The translations under genes were made by a program, and so were the position numbers. Of a DNA stretch of 28,773 bases, positions 8,146 through 16,418 are shown in pieces (positions within the stretch are counted from its first letter, which is position 1; each line of letters starts with the position of its first letter). A model generated the notes under the pieces. That model was not told the origin of the DNA. It did no database searches and saw only the letters and a list, made by a program, of their open reading frames with translations. Source of the stretch: an uncultured Pseudomonadota bacterium (GTDB lineage Bacteria; Pseudomonadota; Gammaproteobacteria; Burkholderiales; SG8-39); contig CAITSH010000352.1 of assembly GCA_903895005.1 (NCBI GenBank), positions 1 through 28,773 on the forward strand, given 5' to 3'.

Positions 8146-8176
8146 AAAGGGCGCGTCCGCTCCGGGCGCGTCCTTT
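8146..8176 (+). terminator. Stable hairpin between TRAP receptor and permease genes (attenuator-like)
   Basis: AAAGGGCGCG (8146-8155) pairs with CGCGTCCTTT (8167-8176): 10 base pairs with one G-T wobble around an 11-base loop. The following bases are only moderately T-rich, so partial termination or 3'-end protection of the receptor mRNA fits better than complete termination. It would allow more receptor than permease to be made. Confidence 0.5.
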
Positions 8177-8219
8177 CCGGTTGTTTCCATGGGTAATGCA
8201 AAGAGGTTCTCGAGCGAAT

Positions 8220-8801
8220 ATGGCTACGAATTCAGATAATGCAGTTTCCGCCGGCGATGGCGAAACGGGTGGACCACTGTCGCGCATGTTTGCAACAGTC
8301 CTGCTGGTACTTAACTCGATCGGCACGATCTGGATTTTCGTGCTGATGCTGGTGATCATGGTCGATGTGTTCGGCCGCACTGCGTTATCGCGCCCGCTGC
8401 CCGGAGTGGCCGAACTGGTAAGCCTCTCCATTGTCGGCATCGTATTTCTGCAGATCGCACACACACTGCGCTCCGGGCGCATCACCCGCGTCGACAGCCT
8501 GAGTGACTGGCTTGAGGATCGTTGGCCGCGGTTTGCCTTTGTGCTCGAGGGCGTTTACAGCCTCATGGGCGCAACGCTTTTTGCGGTGCTGTTTATCGCC
8601 TGCCGACCGCTGTTTGTGAACGCCTGGACCAATAACGAGTACGCAGGGGTTGAAGGTTACGTGACTTATCCGTTCTGGCCGATCCGGCTGGTCATGCTGA
8701 TCGGTTGCGCCTGTTCGGTCCTGCAATACCTGATGTTCGCCTGGCAGCACTTTGGTAGGGCCGCGGGAACATCCGCAACGGCCGCGGGAGAGGGCGCATG
8801 A
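8220..8801 (+). CDS. TRAP transporter small permease (DctQ family)
   Basis: 193 aa integral membrane protein with four predicted hydrophobic helices: near 'VLLVLNSIGTIWIFVLMLVIMVDVFG', 'VAELVSLSIVGIVFLQIAHTL', 'VYSLMGATLFAVLFIACRPL' and 'PIRLVMLIGCACSVLQYLMF'. 'MVDVFGRTALSRPLPGVAEL' and 'FWPIRLVMLIG' are characteristic DctQ motifs. It pairs with the large permease in the inner membrane. Start is uncertain: ATG 8220 has AAGAGG but 13 bases away; ATG 8196 would add 8 residues and TTG 8181 13. The stop codon overlaps the next gene's start (ATGA), implying translational coupling with the large subunit. Confidence 0.93.
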   Translation: MATNSDNAVSAGDGETGGPLSRMFATVLLVLNSIGTIWIFVLMLVIMVDVFGRTALSRPLPGVAELVSLSIVGIVFLQIAHTLRSGRITRVDSLSDWLEDRWPRFAFVLEGVYSLMGATLFAVLFIACRPLFVNAWTNNEYAGVEGYVTYPFWPIRLVMLIGCACSVLQYLMFAWQHFGRAAGTSATAAGEGA

Positions 8802-10108
8802 GCGGCACGGAAATCGCAGGACTGTCGATTGCGACAATCCTGGTCTTGATTTACACCGGCATGCATGTGCCGGTGGCGTTTTGCCTGGTGTCTCTGCTGG
8901 GCGTTTGGGCGATCAAAGGCAGCTATGAACAGGCGTCGACCCTGCTCGCGCTGGCCGCATCCGACGCGGTGTCCGGCTACGACTTTGGCGTGATTCCCCT
9001 GTTTGTGCTGATGGGCCTGCTGGTGAGTGTCGCCGACCTCGGACGGGACGCCTTTCTCGCGGCCAACACGCTGCTCGGACGCATGAAGGGCGGGCTGGGC
9101 GTGGCGACCGTCGCGGCCAACGCAGTGTTCGCCGCGGTAACCGGTGTGTCGATCGCGTCGGCGGCGGTGTTTACCAAGGTCGCGGTGCCCGAAATGATCC
9201 GCCTCGGTTACCAGCCGCGTTTTGCCGTTGGCGTTGTCGCCGGCAGTTCGGTGCTGGGCATGCTCATTCCGCCAAGCCTGCTTCTCATCATCTATGGCCT
9301 GCTGTCGCAGCAATCGATAGGCGACCTTTTCATCGCCGGCGTGGTACCCGGCCTGCTGCTGGCGGCCGTGTTCGTGGTGATGATCATCGCCATAGCGACC
9401 TTTTACCCGAAAATGGTCTACGTAAAGGCTTCGGACGGCGAAGTGGTTTCGGGCCTTGGCATCGGCGAGGCGCTGCTGCTGCTCGCCCCGCTGGGCGTGC
9501 TGGCGACGGTGGTCATCGGCGGTATTTACGCCGGCTGGTTTACCGCCACCGAATCGGGTGCGGTAGGGGCGTTCGGCGCCTTTGTGCTCGCCGGTGTGCG
9601 GCGCAAGTTGACCTGGGCGGGTGTCTGGCGTGTACTAGTCGAAACCGGGCAGGTGACAGTGTCCATCCTTTTCGTGATCATCGCGGCCAACATCTATACG
9701 CGCCTGATCGCGCTGTCGGGCCTGCCGGCGGTGCTCAATGAGGCGGTCATCAATGCTAACCTCAGCTTTGTCATGCTGCTGCTGATCTATGCCGTGCTGA
9801 TCGTCATCATGGGGACCATCCTGGACGGCATCTCGATCATGCTGATCATGGTGCCGATGTTCCTTCCGCTGATTGCACCTTACAACGTCAACCTGATCTG
9901 GTTCGGCATCGTCACGGTGATCGCCGTGGAAATTGGGTTGCTGACTCCACCCTTTGGGCTTTCGGTGTTCGTCATCAAGAGCACGCTCTCGGACCAGAAT
10001 ATCTCCCTCGGGGATATTTTTGCCGGCGCGACGCCGTTCGCGATCGCGATGTTCGGCGTCCTCCTGCTGATCATTTTTGTGCCGTCGCTCGCCACCGTCC
10101 TGCTTTGA
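8798..10108 (+). CDS. TRAP transporter large permease (DctM family)
   Basis: 436 aa, full length for the family, with about 12 hydrophobic segments. Typical motifs are 'HVPVAFCLVSLLGVW' at the N-terminus, 'GGLGVATVAANAVFAAVTGVSIASAAVFTKVAVPEM', 'SSVLGMLIPPSLLLIIYGLLS' and, near the end, 'VIAVEIGLLTPPFGLSVFVIKS'. This subunit forms the Na+-coupled translocation path of TRAP importers. The ATG overlaps the small permease stop by 4 bases. The gene ends 18 bases from the convergent CocE pseudogene, with no obvious strong terminator between them. Confidence 0.96.
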   Translation: MSGTEIAGLSIATILVLIYTGMHVPVAFCLVSLLGVWAIKGSYEQASTLLALAASDAVSGYDFGVIPLFVLMGLLVSVADLGRDAFLAANTLLGRMKGGLGVATVAANAVFAAVTGVSIASAAVFTKVAVPEMIRLGYQPRFAVGVVAGSSVLGMLIPPSLLLIIYGLLSQQSIGDLFIAGVVPGLLLAAVFVVMIIAIATFYPKMVYVKASDGEVVSGLGIGEALLLLAPLGVLATVVIGGIYAGWFTATESGAVGAFGAFVLAGVRRKLTWAGVWRVLVETGQVTVSILFVIIAANIYTRLIALSGLPAVLNEAVINANLSFVMLLLIYAVLIVIMGTILDGISIMLIMVPMFLPLIAPYNVNLIWFGIVTVIAVEIGLLTPPFGLSVFVIKSTLSDQNISLGDIFAGATPFAIAMFGVLLLIIFVPSLATVLL

Positions 10109-10126
10109 TCTGATGCGGTGCCACCT

Positions 10127-11903
10127 TCAGTCCAGCGGCGGCACCACCGGCAGCAGCAGGTAAGGCTGTTGCCCGCCGTCAAAGTGCAGCGTGACTTCGT
10201 TGTCGAACACGGCGGCCGGACGGTCTTGCGGGTCGATGTGGCGGAAGGGACCGACACCGGTTGAAGGCTGACCGATCTGACCGGCGCTGCCGGAAAGGTC
10301 GCCCGGATATTCATAGTCCTTGCCGCGGATGGTAAGGCCGATGCGATAGCCCGCCGGTGCGACAAAGCAGGTCGGGAAAATCTCGATCGCCAGGTCGTAG
10401 GCCTTGCCCGGCTCCAGTTTCCGGACTTCGTCGTGCGCATGATAGGGACGGTAGGGGAGCGATGCCGCGGTGTCGAGCTTGCGTGACGAGGCACGCAGCC
10501 AGCCATGACTCATGGGCGTGTGCGGGTCGTTTGAGCCCGAGTACGTGACCTCTTTCATGTCGGCGGTGAACAGGCGCAGGATCAGGAAGAGGTCGGCGTC
10601 CTCGGTGGATGACGATGCGCGCAGGTAGGCGGCCGAGGGGCCGATGACGTGCATGTCCTGCGTGAGCGGTGGTGTGAGGAAGCTCAGTCCGTCGCCCATG
10701 GCCTTGTAGCTGACCGTCGCGGTGCCTGCCGGCACATCCGTGCCGAGCGAGGCACGCGCCGGATCCAGATACATCCGCGTCCAGTTTGTGCCGGTCAGCG
10801 GCCATGCCTTGTCCTTGCGCACCGCAAGGGCGGTGACCGGCCTTGTCGGGTTGCGCACCTGCATTTGCACCCGCGGCTCGGCCGCCCAGCCGTTGTCCTC
10901 GCCTTTCAGGAAGTGCGCAAAAAAGCGCTTTTGCAGCGCGATACCCTGCTGCGTATAGAACTCGGTCCAGTGCTCGAAGCAATGAAAGTCCAGCCATTTT
11001 TGCTGCGACTTTGCGCGCAGCCAGCCCTCGACGTTGCCGCGCAGGTGCAGGCCCTGCCCGCCCCAGTTACCCGAGGAGAGCAGCGGCACCGTGATCTTCG
11101 AAAAATCCGGCAGGCGCTCGGTCCAGAACTTGTCCGAGGCAAGGCGGTAGTTTGCGCACATCGGTGCGCCAGTCCTGCATTGTGGCCGCCAGCGTGGCCG
11201 CATCGACGGTCGTCGGTCCGGATACCCAGTCATCGACGATATGGCTGCGCCAGCCGCGCTCACCCAGACCGTGCTGCACCGGCATCACGTATTTTTCAAA
11301 CCACAAGTCGCTGAACAGCGACAGTATCCCGGCATGGCGTGTGAATTCGCGGAAAAAATCCGAGCATCCCTCCCACACGCAGATCGCGGCGAGGTGGGGG
11401 GGCTGCAGCGCCGCAACCTGCCACTGGTTCATGGCGAGATAGGACACGCCGCTCAACCCGACGCGACCGTTGGACCAGTCCTGCACGCCGGCCCATTCGA
11501 TGCATTCGTAGAAGTCCTGCGTCTCGCGCGTCGACAAAAGATCCATGCGTCCGGGCGAGCGCCCCGTGCCGCGCACATCGACGCGCACCAGCACATAGCC
11601 GTCGGGAACAAAGCGCTCGGGGTCCGGAAACTCGTAGTTCTGGAAACGATTGCTCGAGAGCGTGAGGATTTCCGGTTCGTGCTTTGACAGCATTTTCCAT
11701 TGGCCGCCCCACACCGGATCCTGGAAGGACAGCCACTTGCCATAGGGCGTGGCGCCGAGGAGTACCGGATAGCGGCCGCCGTCGTTGGGGCGGAACACGT
11801 CGCAACGCAAGACCGTCCCGTCGCTCATGGTAAGCGGCACGTCCCAGTCGATGCGCATGTCACCGACGATTTCGCTCTGATGCGTATTGGGTTGCGCGTT
11901 CAA
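10127..11903 (-). pseudogene. CocE/NonD family hydrolase (copy 2), interrupted by a one-base frameshift
   Basis: Two overlapping frames together encode one complete homologue of the plus-strand CocE protein: the N-terminal part runs from TTG 11903 to about 11151, the C-terminal part from about 11150 to 10127. The junction after 'MQDWRTDVR' is followed in the next frame by 'NYRLASDKFWTERLP'; removing one base from the AAA (minus-strand) at 11151-11153 restores a continuous protein of about 591 aa. The Ser elbow ('GRVGLSGVSYLAM') and 'HWTEFY' His are intact, as is the jelly-roll end 'QQPYLLLPVVPP'. As in copy 1, the Asp site reads NWGG. TTG 11903 is preceded by AGGAG 8 bases away and no upstream in-frame ATG fits. 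Either a recent mutation or a sequencing/assembly error. Last gene of the minus-strand set, 70 bases after BKACE. Confidence 0.88.
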
Positions 11904-11973
11904 GTGCTTGCTCCTGCTGGGTTGCTCAATGGCCGGATGTAACCGGCCGAAAAGCCGCGACTGGCGGGGGTTT

Positions 11974-12864
11974 TCAGGCGATGCCAAATATTTCGCGGGC
12001 TTCCTCGACGCTGGCCGTCTCGCGGCCGAAGTCGCGTGCGATGCGCGCCATTGCGGCCACCAGTTCATGGTTGTGCTTAGCGGGTTTGCCGTCGGGCAGG
12101 TAGATGTTGTCTTCAAAACCCACGCGCACGATGTCGCAGCCCATCACGACGCCAAGCGCGTTCATCGGGAACTGGTCGCGGTCGGTGGCGAGCACCGCCC
12201 ACTTGGCCTGCGGGAACAGGCGTTCGCCTTCAGACTGGGCGAACACGAGGTGGCGCGCCGTGGGCGGCATCGCGCCAAAGCCCATGCAGTAGTCGAGCCA
12301 GAAGTTGGTGCTCTTTTTATCGAACAAGCCCTCATCGGCGAGGCGAATGGCATTATTGAGGAAACCGGTATCGGCGATTTCCATCTCCCACGGCAGTCCC
12401 TTCTTGACGATGGCGGCGATGTTCTTGCGCAGGAAGGCCGGGGTGTTCTGGTAGGTGGCATCCGGCTTGTAGGCGCTGCTGCCACCCGGGCGCCAGATAT
12501 CCCAGCTCCCTGGAGGGATGGTTGCAAGGTCCTGCTTGGGTTCGAGCGCGAGCAGGCCGAGGCGTTCGTCGGTGCCGGGGCGCAGGCCGCTGCCGGTGAT
12601 GCCTATGCCTGTGGTGGTCTGGATCAGCATGTCGCAGGTCGCGCGTACGCGCCGGATGATGTCGGCGTAAATCGCCGGGTCGGCGCTGCCCTGCTTGCTC
12701 ACCGGGTCGCGCGCATGAATGTGCAGTACCGCCGCGCCGGCTTCAAGGCAGCGCGCCCCTTCTTCGGCGATGTCGGCGGGATCCAGCGGTACGTGGGCGC
12801 CCTCGCGATCCATGGCGTTGCCGCCGGTCGGGGCGACGATGATCACCAGCTTTTTCTTGGTCAT
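11974..12864 (-). CDS. BKACE family 3-keto acid cleavage enzyme (DUF849)
   Basis: 296 aa. Beta-keto acid cleavage enzymes condense a beta-keto acid with acetyl-CoA to give acetoacetate and a new acyl-CoA. The Zn-binding His-x-His is seen as H48 and H50 in 'AAVLHIHARDP'; 'IQTTTGIG', 'LEMEIADTGFL'-type segment ('WEMEIADTGFLNNA') and the C-terminal 'VRVGFEDNIYLPDGK...HNHELV' are family hallmarks. The best-known member cleaves 3-keto-5-aminohexanoate in lysine fermentation, but the family is broad and the substrate here is unknown. AAGGAGGAG lies just upstream of the ATG. It lies 80 bases downstream of a molybdenum hydroxylase subunit and upstream of the broken CocE gene on the same strand. Confidence 0.93.
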   Translation of the reverse strand: MTKKKLVIIVAPTGGNAMDREGAHVPLDPADIAEEGARCLEAGAAVLHIHARDPVSKQGSADPAIYADIIRRVRATCDMLIQTTTGIGITGSGLRPGTDERLGLLALEPKQDLATIPPGSWDIWRPGGSSAYKPDATYQNTPAFLRKNIAAIVKKGLPWEMEIADTGFLNNAIRLADEGLFDKKSTNFWLDYCMGFGAMPPTARHLVFAQSEGERLFPQAKWAVLATDRDQFPMNALGVVMGCDIVRVGFEDNIYLPDGKPAKHNHELVAAMARIARDFGRETASVEEAREIFGIA

Positions 12865-12944
12865 GCTGTGCTCCTCCTTGTCAGTATTCGTGCCTTAAAT
12901 TTCTCCCCGGCTCGGGCCGGGTGCATGTTTATTCGTCCTGCTTC

Positions 12945-15284
12945 TCAAGTATTTTGCTTCGCTGCCTGAATGCCGCGCCAGACGCGCTGCGGTGTCGCCG
13001 GCATGTCGATGTCGATTACGCCCAGCGGGCGCAGCGCATCAAGGATTGCCTCGATGATCGCCGGCGGCGCGGGCACGGCACCGGCCTCGCCCACGCCTTT
13101 TACCCCCAGCGGATTGGACGTGCTTGGTATTTCCTCGAAGCCCACCTCGATGTGCGGGAAATCATCGGCGCGCGGCATGCAGTAATCGCTGAAGGTGCCC
13201 GATAGCAACTGTCCCGACTCGGGGTCGTAGACCACTTCTTCCATCAGCGCCTGGCCGGCACCCTGCGCGAGGCCACCGTGCACCTGGCCTTCGCAGATCA
13301 GTGGGTTGATCACGCGCCCGAGGTCATCGACCACCGCATAGCGGTCGATTTTTACCACGCCGGTCTCGGTGTCGACCACGACTTCGCAGGCGTGACAGCC
13401 GTTGGGGTGGTTCTGCCCGTCGCTTGAATACATCGCGCTAGCCTCAAGCCCGGTGTTCAAGTGCGCGGGGATGCCACGCGGCCGGTAGGAGGCCTTGGCC
13501 ACCTCGGTCAGTGCAATGCTGCGGTCGGTGCCAGAAATCCTAAAGTGGCCGTCGGTAAACTGGAGGTCGGCTTCTGCCGCTTCGAGCAGGTGGGCTGCGA
13601 GTGGCGCCGCCTTCTCAATGATCCGGTCGGAGGCCATGCGCAGCGCGCCGCTTGCGATCATGGAACTGCGCGCGGCGTAGGTGCCGCGCCCGAACGCAAC
13701 CTGGTCGGTGTCGCCCTGCACGAACTGGATCGAGTCGTAGGGCTGGCCCAGCCACTCCGAAACCAGTTGCGCGTAGGTGGTGGCGTGGCCCTGGCCGTGG
13801 GAATGCGTGCCGGCGAGGATGGTCACGCCGCCCGTCGGGTCGTAACGCAGTTCCAGGCGCTCGTTGAAGCGGCCACCCGCCTCGATGTAATAGGCCATGG
13901 CGCGACCGCGCCGCAAGCGAAGAGGTAGCCCGGATTGTTCGGTGGCGGCTCGGCGCGCGGCAAAGCCGTCCCAGTCGGCGAGGCGCAGGCAGTGGTCCAT
14001 GGTGCGCGCGAATTCGCCGGTGTCGTACTTGAGTTCAGTCGGCGTCTGGTAGGGCATGGCCGCGGCCGCGATGAAATTGCGCCGGCGCAGTTCGATCGAA
14101 TCGATGCCGAGCTTGCGCGCCGCGATTTCAATCATGCGTTCGACCAGGATGATCGCTTCGGGCCGGCCCGCGCCGCGGTAGGCCGAGGTGGGCGACATGT
14201 TGGTGAACACACCCTTGCCTACAACATCGACCGCCTGCACGTCATAGACGTTGGGCAGGAGTTTCATCGAGTAATCGACCGGCGTCACCGCACCGTGGAA
14301 GGCGTAGGCGCCGATGGCGTGCCAGCCGCGCGCACGAATCCCGAGGATGCGGCCGTTTGCGTCAAGGGCCATCGAACCGTCGACGACCTGGTCACGGCCG
14401 TGGTTGTCACCGAGCAGCGAATCGGAGCGAGTGGCGATCCACTTGACCGGGCGGCCGCAGCGGCGCGAGGCCCACAGCACCAGCGCGTCTTCAAGATAGG
14501 GATGGATTTTCACGCCAAAACCGCCGCCGACATCATGTGACACAACGCGCAGGCGGTTCTCCGGGATATGCAGGATCTCGCGCGCCAGAATGCCGCGTCC
14601 GCTGTGCGGTGCCTGCGATGTGGCGTAGAGCGTGTACTTGTCTTCTGAGGCGTTGTAATCGCCGATCGCACCGCGCGGTTCTATCGGATTGGCCGACACG
14701 CGGTTGTTGTGCACGCGCAGTGACACCGTGGTGTGCGCGGCGGCAAAGGCGGCGTCGGTTTTCGCCTTGTCGCCGAAGGCGATGGTGAAGGACACATTGT
14801 CTTGGCATCCCTCCCACAGTTTTGTTGCGCCGGGCTTGATTGCGGCTTCCGCGCTCATTACGGTGGGGAGGGGGGCGTAGTCGACGACAATCTGTTCGGC
14901 GGCATCGCGCGCCTGCTGCACCGTCTCGGCGACAACAAACGCGACGCGGTCGCCGACACAGCGCACGCGGTCGTGCACGAGCAACGGACGCAGGGTGCGG
15001 AATCCGGGCGGGCCGCCGCGTTCATCGGCGATATAAATGGTCGGGAAGGCGCCGATGCCGTCGGCTTCGACGTCCGCGCCGGTCAGCACGCACAGCACGC
15101 CGGGCATGGCCGCCGCCGCGGTGGTGTCGATGCGCACGATGTCGGCATGTGCGTGACTGGAGAGCAGCACCACGCCGTGGGTCTGGCGCGGCAGTTCCAT
15201 GTCGTCGAGGTAGCGGCCGCGTCCGGTAAGAAAGCGCGCGTCCTCCACGCGCCTAACAGACTGGCCGATGCCGAACTTATTCAT
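12945..15284 (-). CDS. Molybdenum hydroxylase large subunit (xanthine dehydrogenase / form-II CoxL-like)
   Basis: 779 aa, full length for the molybdopterin-binding subunit. Starts 'NKFGIGQSVRRVEDARFLTGRGRY', typical of CoxL/aldehyde oxidase; contains the cofactor motif 'DVGGGFGVK', 'MSPTSAYRGAGRPEA' (AYRGAGR at residues 368-374, the signature of form II, not the AYXCSFR of true CO dehydrogenase) and the catalytic Glu733 in 'GVKGVGEAGAVPAPP'. It should hydroxylate an aldehyde or heteroaromatic using water. The ATG at 15284 was taken because the family starts here; the frame continues 16 codons upstream. No small FeS subunit or FAD subunit is in the window, so it would need partners from elsewhere. 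Divergent from Bug copy 2; leads BKACE and CocE copy 2. Confidence 0.93.
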   Translation of the reverse strand: MNKFGIGQSVRRVEDARFLTGRGRYLDDMELPRQTHGVVLLSSHAHADIVRIDTTAAAAMPGVLCVLTGADVEADGIGAFPTIYIADERGGPPGFRTLRPLLVHDRVRCVGDRVAFVVAETVQQARDAAEQIVVDYAPLPTVMSAEAAIKPGATKLWEGCQDNVSFTIAFGDKAKTDAAFAAAHTTVSLRVHNNRVSANPIEPRGAIGDYNASEDKYTLYATSQAPHSGRGILAREILHIPENRLRVVSHDVGGGFGVKIHPYLEDALVLWASRRCGRPVKWIATRSDSLLGDNHGRDQVVDGSMALDANGRILGIRARGWHAIGAYAFHGAVTPVDYSMKLLPNVYDVQAVDVVGKGVFTNMSPTSAYRGAGRPEAIILVERMIEIAARKLGIDSIELRRRNFIAAAAMPYQTPTELKYDTGEFARTMDHCLRLADWDGFAARRAATEQSGLPLRLRRGRAMAYYIEAGGRFNERLELRYDPTGGVTILAGTHSHGQGHATTYAQLVSEWLGQPYDSIQFVQGDTDQVAFGRGTYAARSSMIASGALRMASDRIIEKAAPLAAHLLEAAEADLQFTDGHFRISGTDRSIALTEVAKASYRPRGIPAHLNTGLEASAMYSSDGQNHPNGCHACEVVVDTETGVVKIDRYAVVDDLGRVINPLICEGQVHGGLAQGAGQALMEEVVYDPESGQLLSGTFSDYCMPRADDFPHIEVGFEEIPSTSNPLGVKGVGEAGAVPAPPAIIEAILDALRPLGVIDIDMPATPQRVWRGIQAAKQNT

Positions 15285-15319
15285 TGTTATTTGCTTGCTC
15301 TTGGGTGCATCGGGCGCAT

Positions 15320-15348
15320 AGTATAGCCGCACAAATTCATCACAATAG
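15320..15348 (-). promoter_or_regulatory. Possible promoter of the molybdenum hydroxylase gene
   Basis: On the minus strand a TATACT -10-like hexamer (15325 to 15320) lies 36 bases upstream of the ATG; 17 bases further upstream is only a weak -35 (CTATTG, 15348-15343), which overlaps the inverted repeats listed separately. A weak -35 next to a putative activator/repressor site is compatible with a regulated promoter. Confidence 0.35.
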
Positions 15349-15361
15349 TGATCTCAATCAC
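15339..15361. promoter_or_regulatory. Overlapping inverted repeats, CRP/FNR-like candidate operator
   Basis: Three half-sites at a 9-base period: ATCAC (15339), GTGAT (15348), ATCAC (15357). Adjacent pairs make two overlapping perfect inverted repeats with 4-base centres. The second, GTGA-N6-TCAC, matches the core of CRP/FNR-family sites. The element lies between the divergent hydroxylase and Bug genes, 43 bases from the Bug ATG and 55 from the hydroxylase ATG. The regulator is not identifiable. Confidence 0.45.
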
Positions 15362-15403
15362 GATCCCAATCGCTGCTGCACCGCGTCATCCGGAGGAATT
15401 GCA

Positions 15404-16387
15404 ATGAAGGTTTCAAATCGGTTTCGTTTCATATTTTCTGCGATTGCCGCGGTGTTTGTCGCGACCGCCAGCACTACCGCAAGCGCACAGGACAAATACC
15501 CGTCCAAGCCGGTAACCGTGGTCGTGCCCTATGCCACCGGTACCACCACCGACCTGATTGCGCGCGCCTTCGCGCCAAAGCTGCAGGAGATTCTTGGCCA
15601 GCCGGTGATTGTGCAAAACCGGCCCGGCGCCGGCGGCACCATCGCCACGCAGTCGGTCGCGATCGCAGCCGCCGATGGCTACACGCTGCTGATGGCCAAC
15701 TCCACGCACGCCATCAACCCGGCGCTTTATACCAAGCTCTCGTACGACAGCAAACGTGATTTTTCCGGTGTCGCGCTGGTGGCAGAATCGGCCTACCTCA
15801 TCGTCGCGGGTCCGCAATTGGGCGCAAAGACACTGCGTGAATTCGTCGCGATGGCCAAGGCAAAGCCCGGGGGCATCAACTACGCCTCGGCCGGCGTCGG
15901 CACCTCGACGCACCTTGCGGCGGCGTATTTCAGCAATCTTGCCGGCATCGATATCGTTCACGTGCCTTACAAGAATTCCTCCGATTACATTGCCGACCTG
16001 ATTAGCGGCCGTGTGCAGGTGAGCTTTGTGCCGACCGCGTTCCTGCTCACGCACATCAAGTCCGGAAAGCTGATGGCGCTGGGCGTGTCAACGCGCGATG
16101 CGATGAAGACACCGCTGGAAGTTCCCAGCACGCGCGAGGCCGGTATCGACTACGAATATACCGCCTGGTTCGGGCTGCTCGCGCCATCCAAGGTGTCACC
16201 GGCGATTCTCGACCAATTGAGCCGTGCAGTGCGCACCGCCCAGGATCACCCGGACATCAAGGCGGAGTTTGCCAAGCTCGGCCTGTCGGCGCGCAACGTG
16301 CCGCTCGGCGAGTTTGATGCCTACGTCAGGACCGACATGGACAAGCTCGGCCCCTTCGTCAAGGCGAGCGGCGCCAAGGCCGAGTAG
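15404..16387 (+). CDS. Bug/TctC family tripartite tricarboxylate transporter receptor (copy 2)
   Basis: 327 aa. The signal peptide (N-R-F-R-F then a hydrophobic core, cleavage near 'ASAQ-DKYPSKP') precedes 'YPSKPVTVVVPYATGTTTDLIARAF', 'VIVQNRPGAGGTIATQSVAIAAADGYTLLM' and 'VHVPYKNSSDYIADLISGRVQVSF', all typical of Bug periplasmic receptors. The ATG at 15404 has GGAGG 7 bases upstream; the open frame from 15284 precedes the signal peptide and is not favoured. It stands alone on its strand, between the divergent hydroxylase gene and the convergent cupin gene, so it is probably transcribed by itself from the region with the inverted repeats. Bug copies 1, 2 and 3 are clearly divergent from each other, suggesting different ligands. 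Confidence 0.95.
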   Translation: MKVSNRFRFIFSAIAAVFVATASTTASAQDKYPSKPVTVVVPYATGTTTDLIARAFAPKLQEILGQPVIVQNRPGAGGTIATQSVAIAAADGYTLLMANSTHAINPALYTKLSYDSKRDFSGVALVAESAYLIVAGPQLGAKTLREFVAMAKAKPGGINYASAGVGTSTHLAAAYFSNLAGIDIVHVPYKNSSDYIADLISGRVQVSFVPTAFLLTHIKSGKLMALGVSTRDAMKTPLEVPSTREAGIDYEYTAWFGLLAPSKVSPAILDQLSRAVRTAQDHPDIKAEFAKLGLSARNVPLGEFDAYVRTDMDKLGPFVKASGAKAE

Positions 16388-16418
16388 GCACCGAACCGAA
16401 CCCGGACCCGCGGCGGGC

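Noticed and set aside
8151..8173. Direct repeat of GGGCGCGTCC between TRAP receptor and permease
   Set aside because: The two copies are part of the hairpin already listed; the near-symmetry of the unit explains them and no separate repeat element is needed.
10111..10150. Possible terminator between the TRAP large permease and the convergent CocE gene
   Set aside because: GGTGCC (10117-10122) and GGCACC (10140-10145) can pair, but the loop is 17 bases, the stem is short, there is no T-run, and half of it is inside the CocE coding end.
11887..12969. 360-codon plus-strand frame
   Set aside because: Antisense to the BKACE gene, which has its HxH motif and a strong ribosome site. Treated as a shadow.
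12945..15284. Annotation as CO dehydrogenase (coxL)
   Set aside because: The active-site signature is AYRGAGR, not AYXCSFR, and no coxM/coxS genes are next to it, so CO oxidation is not supported.
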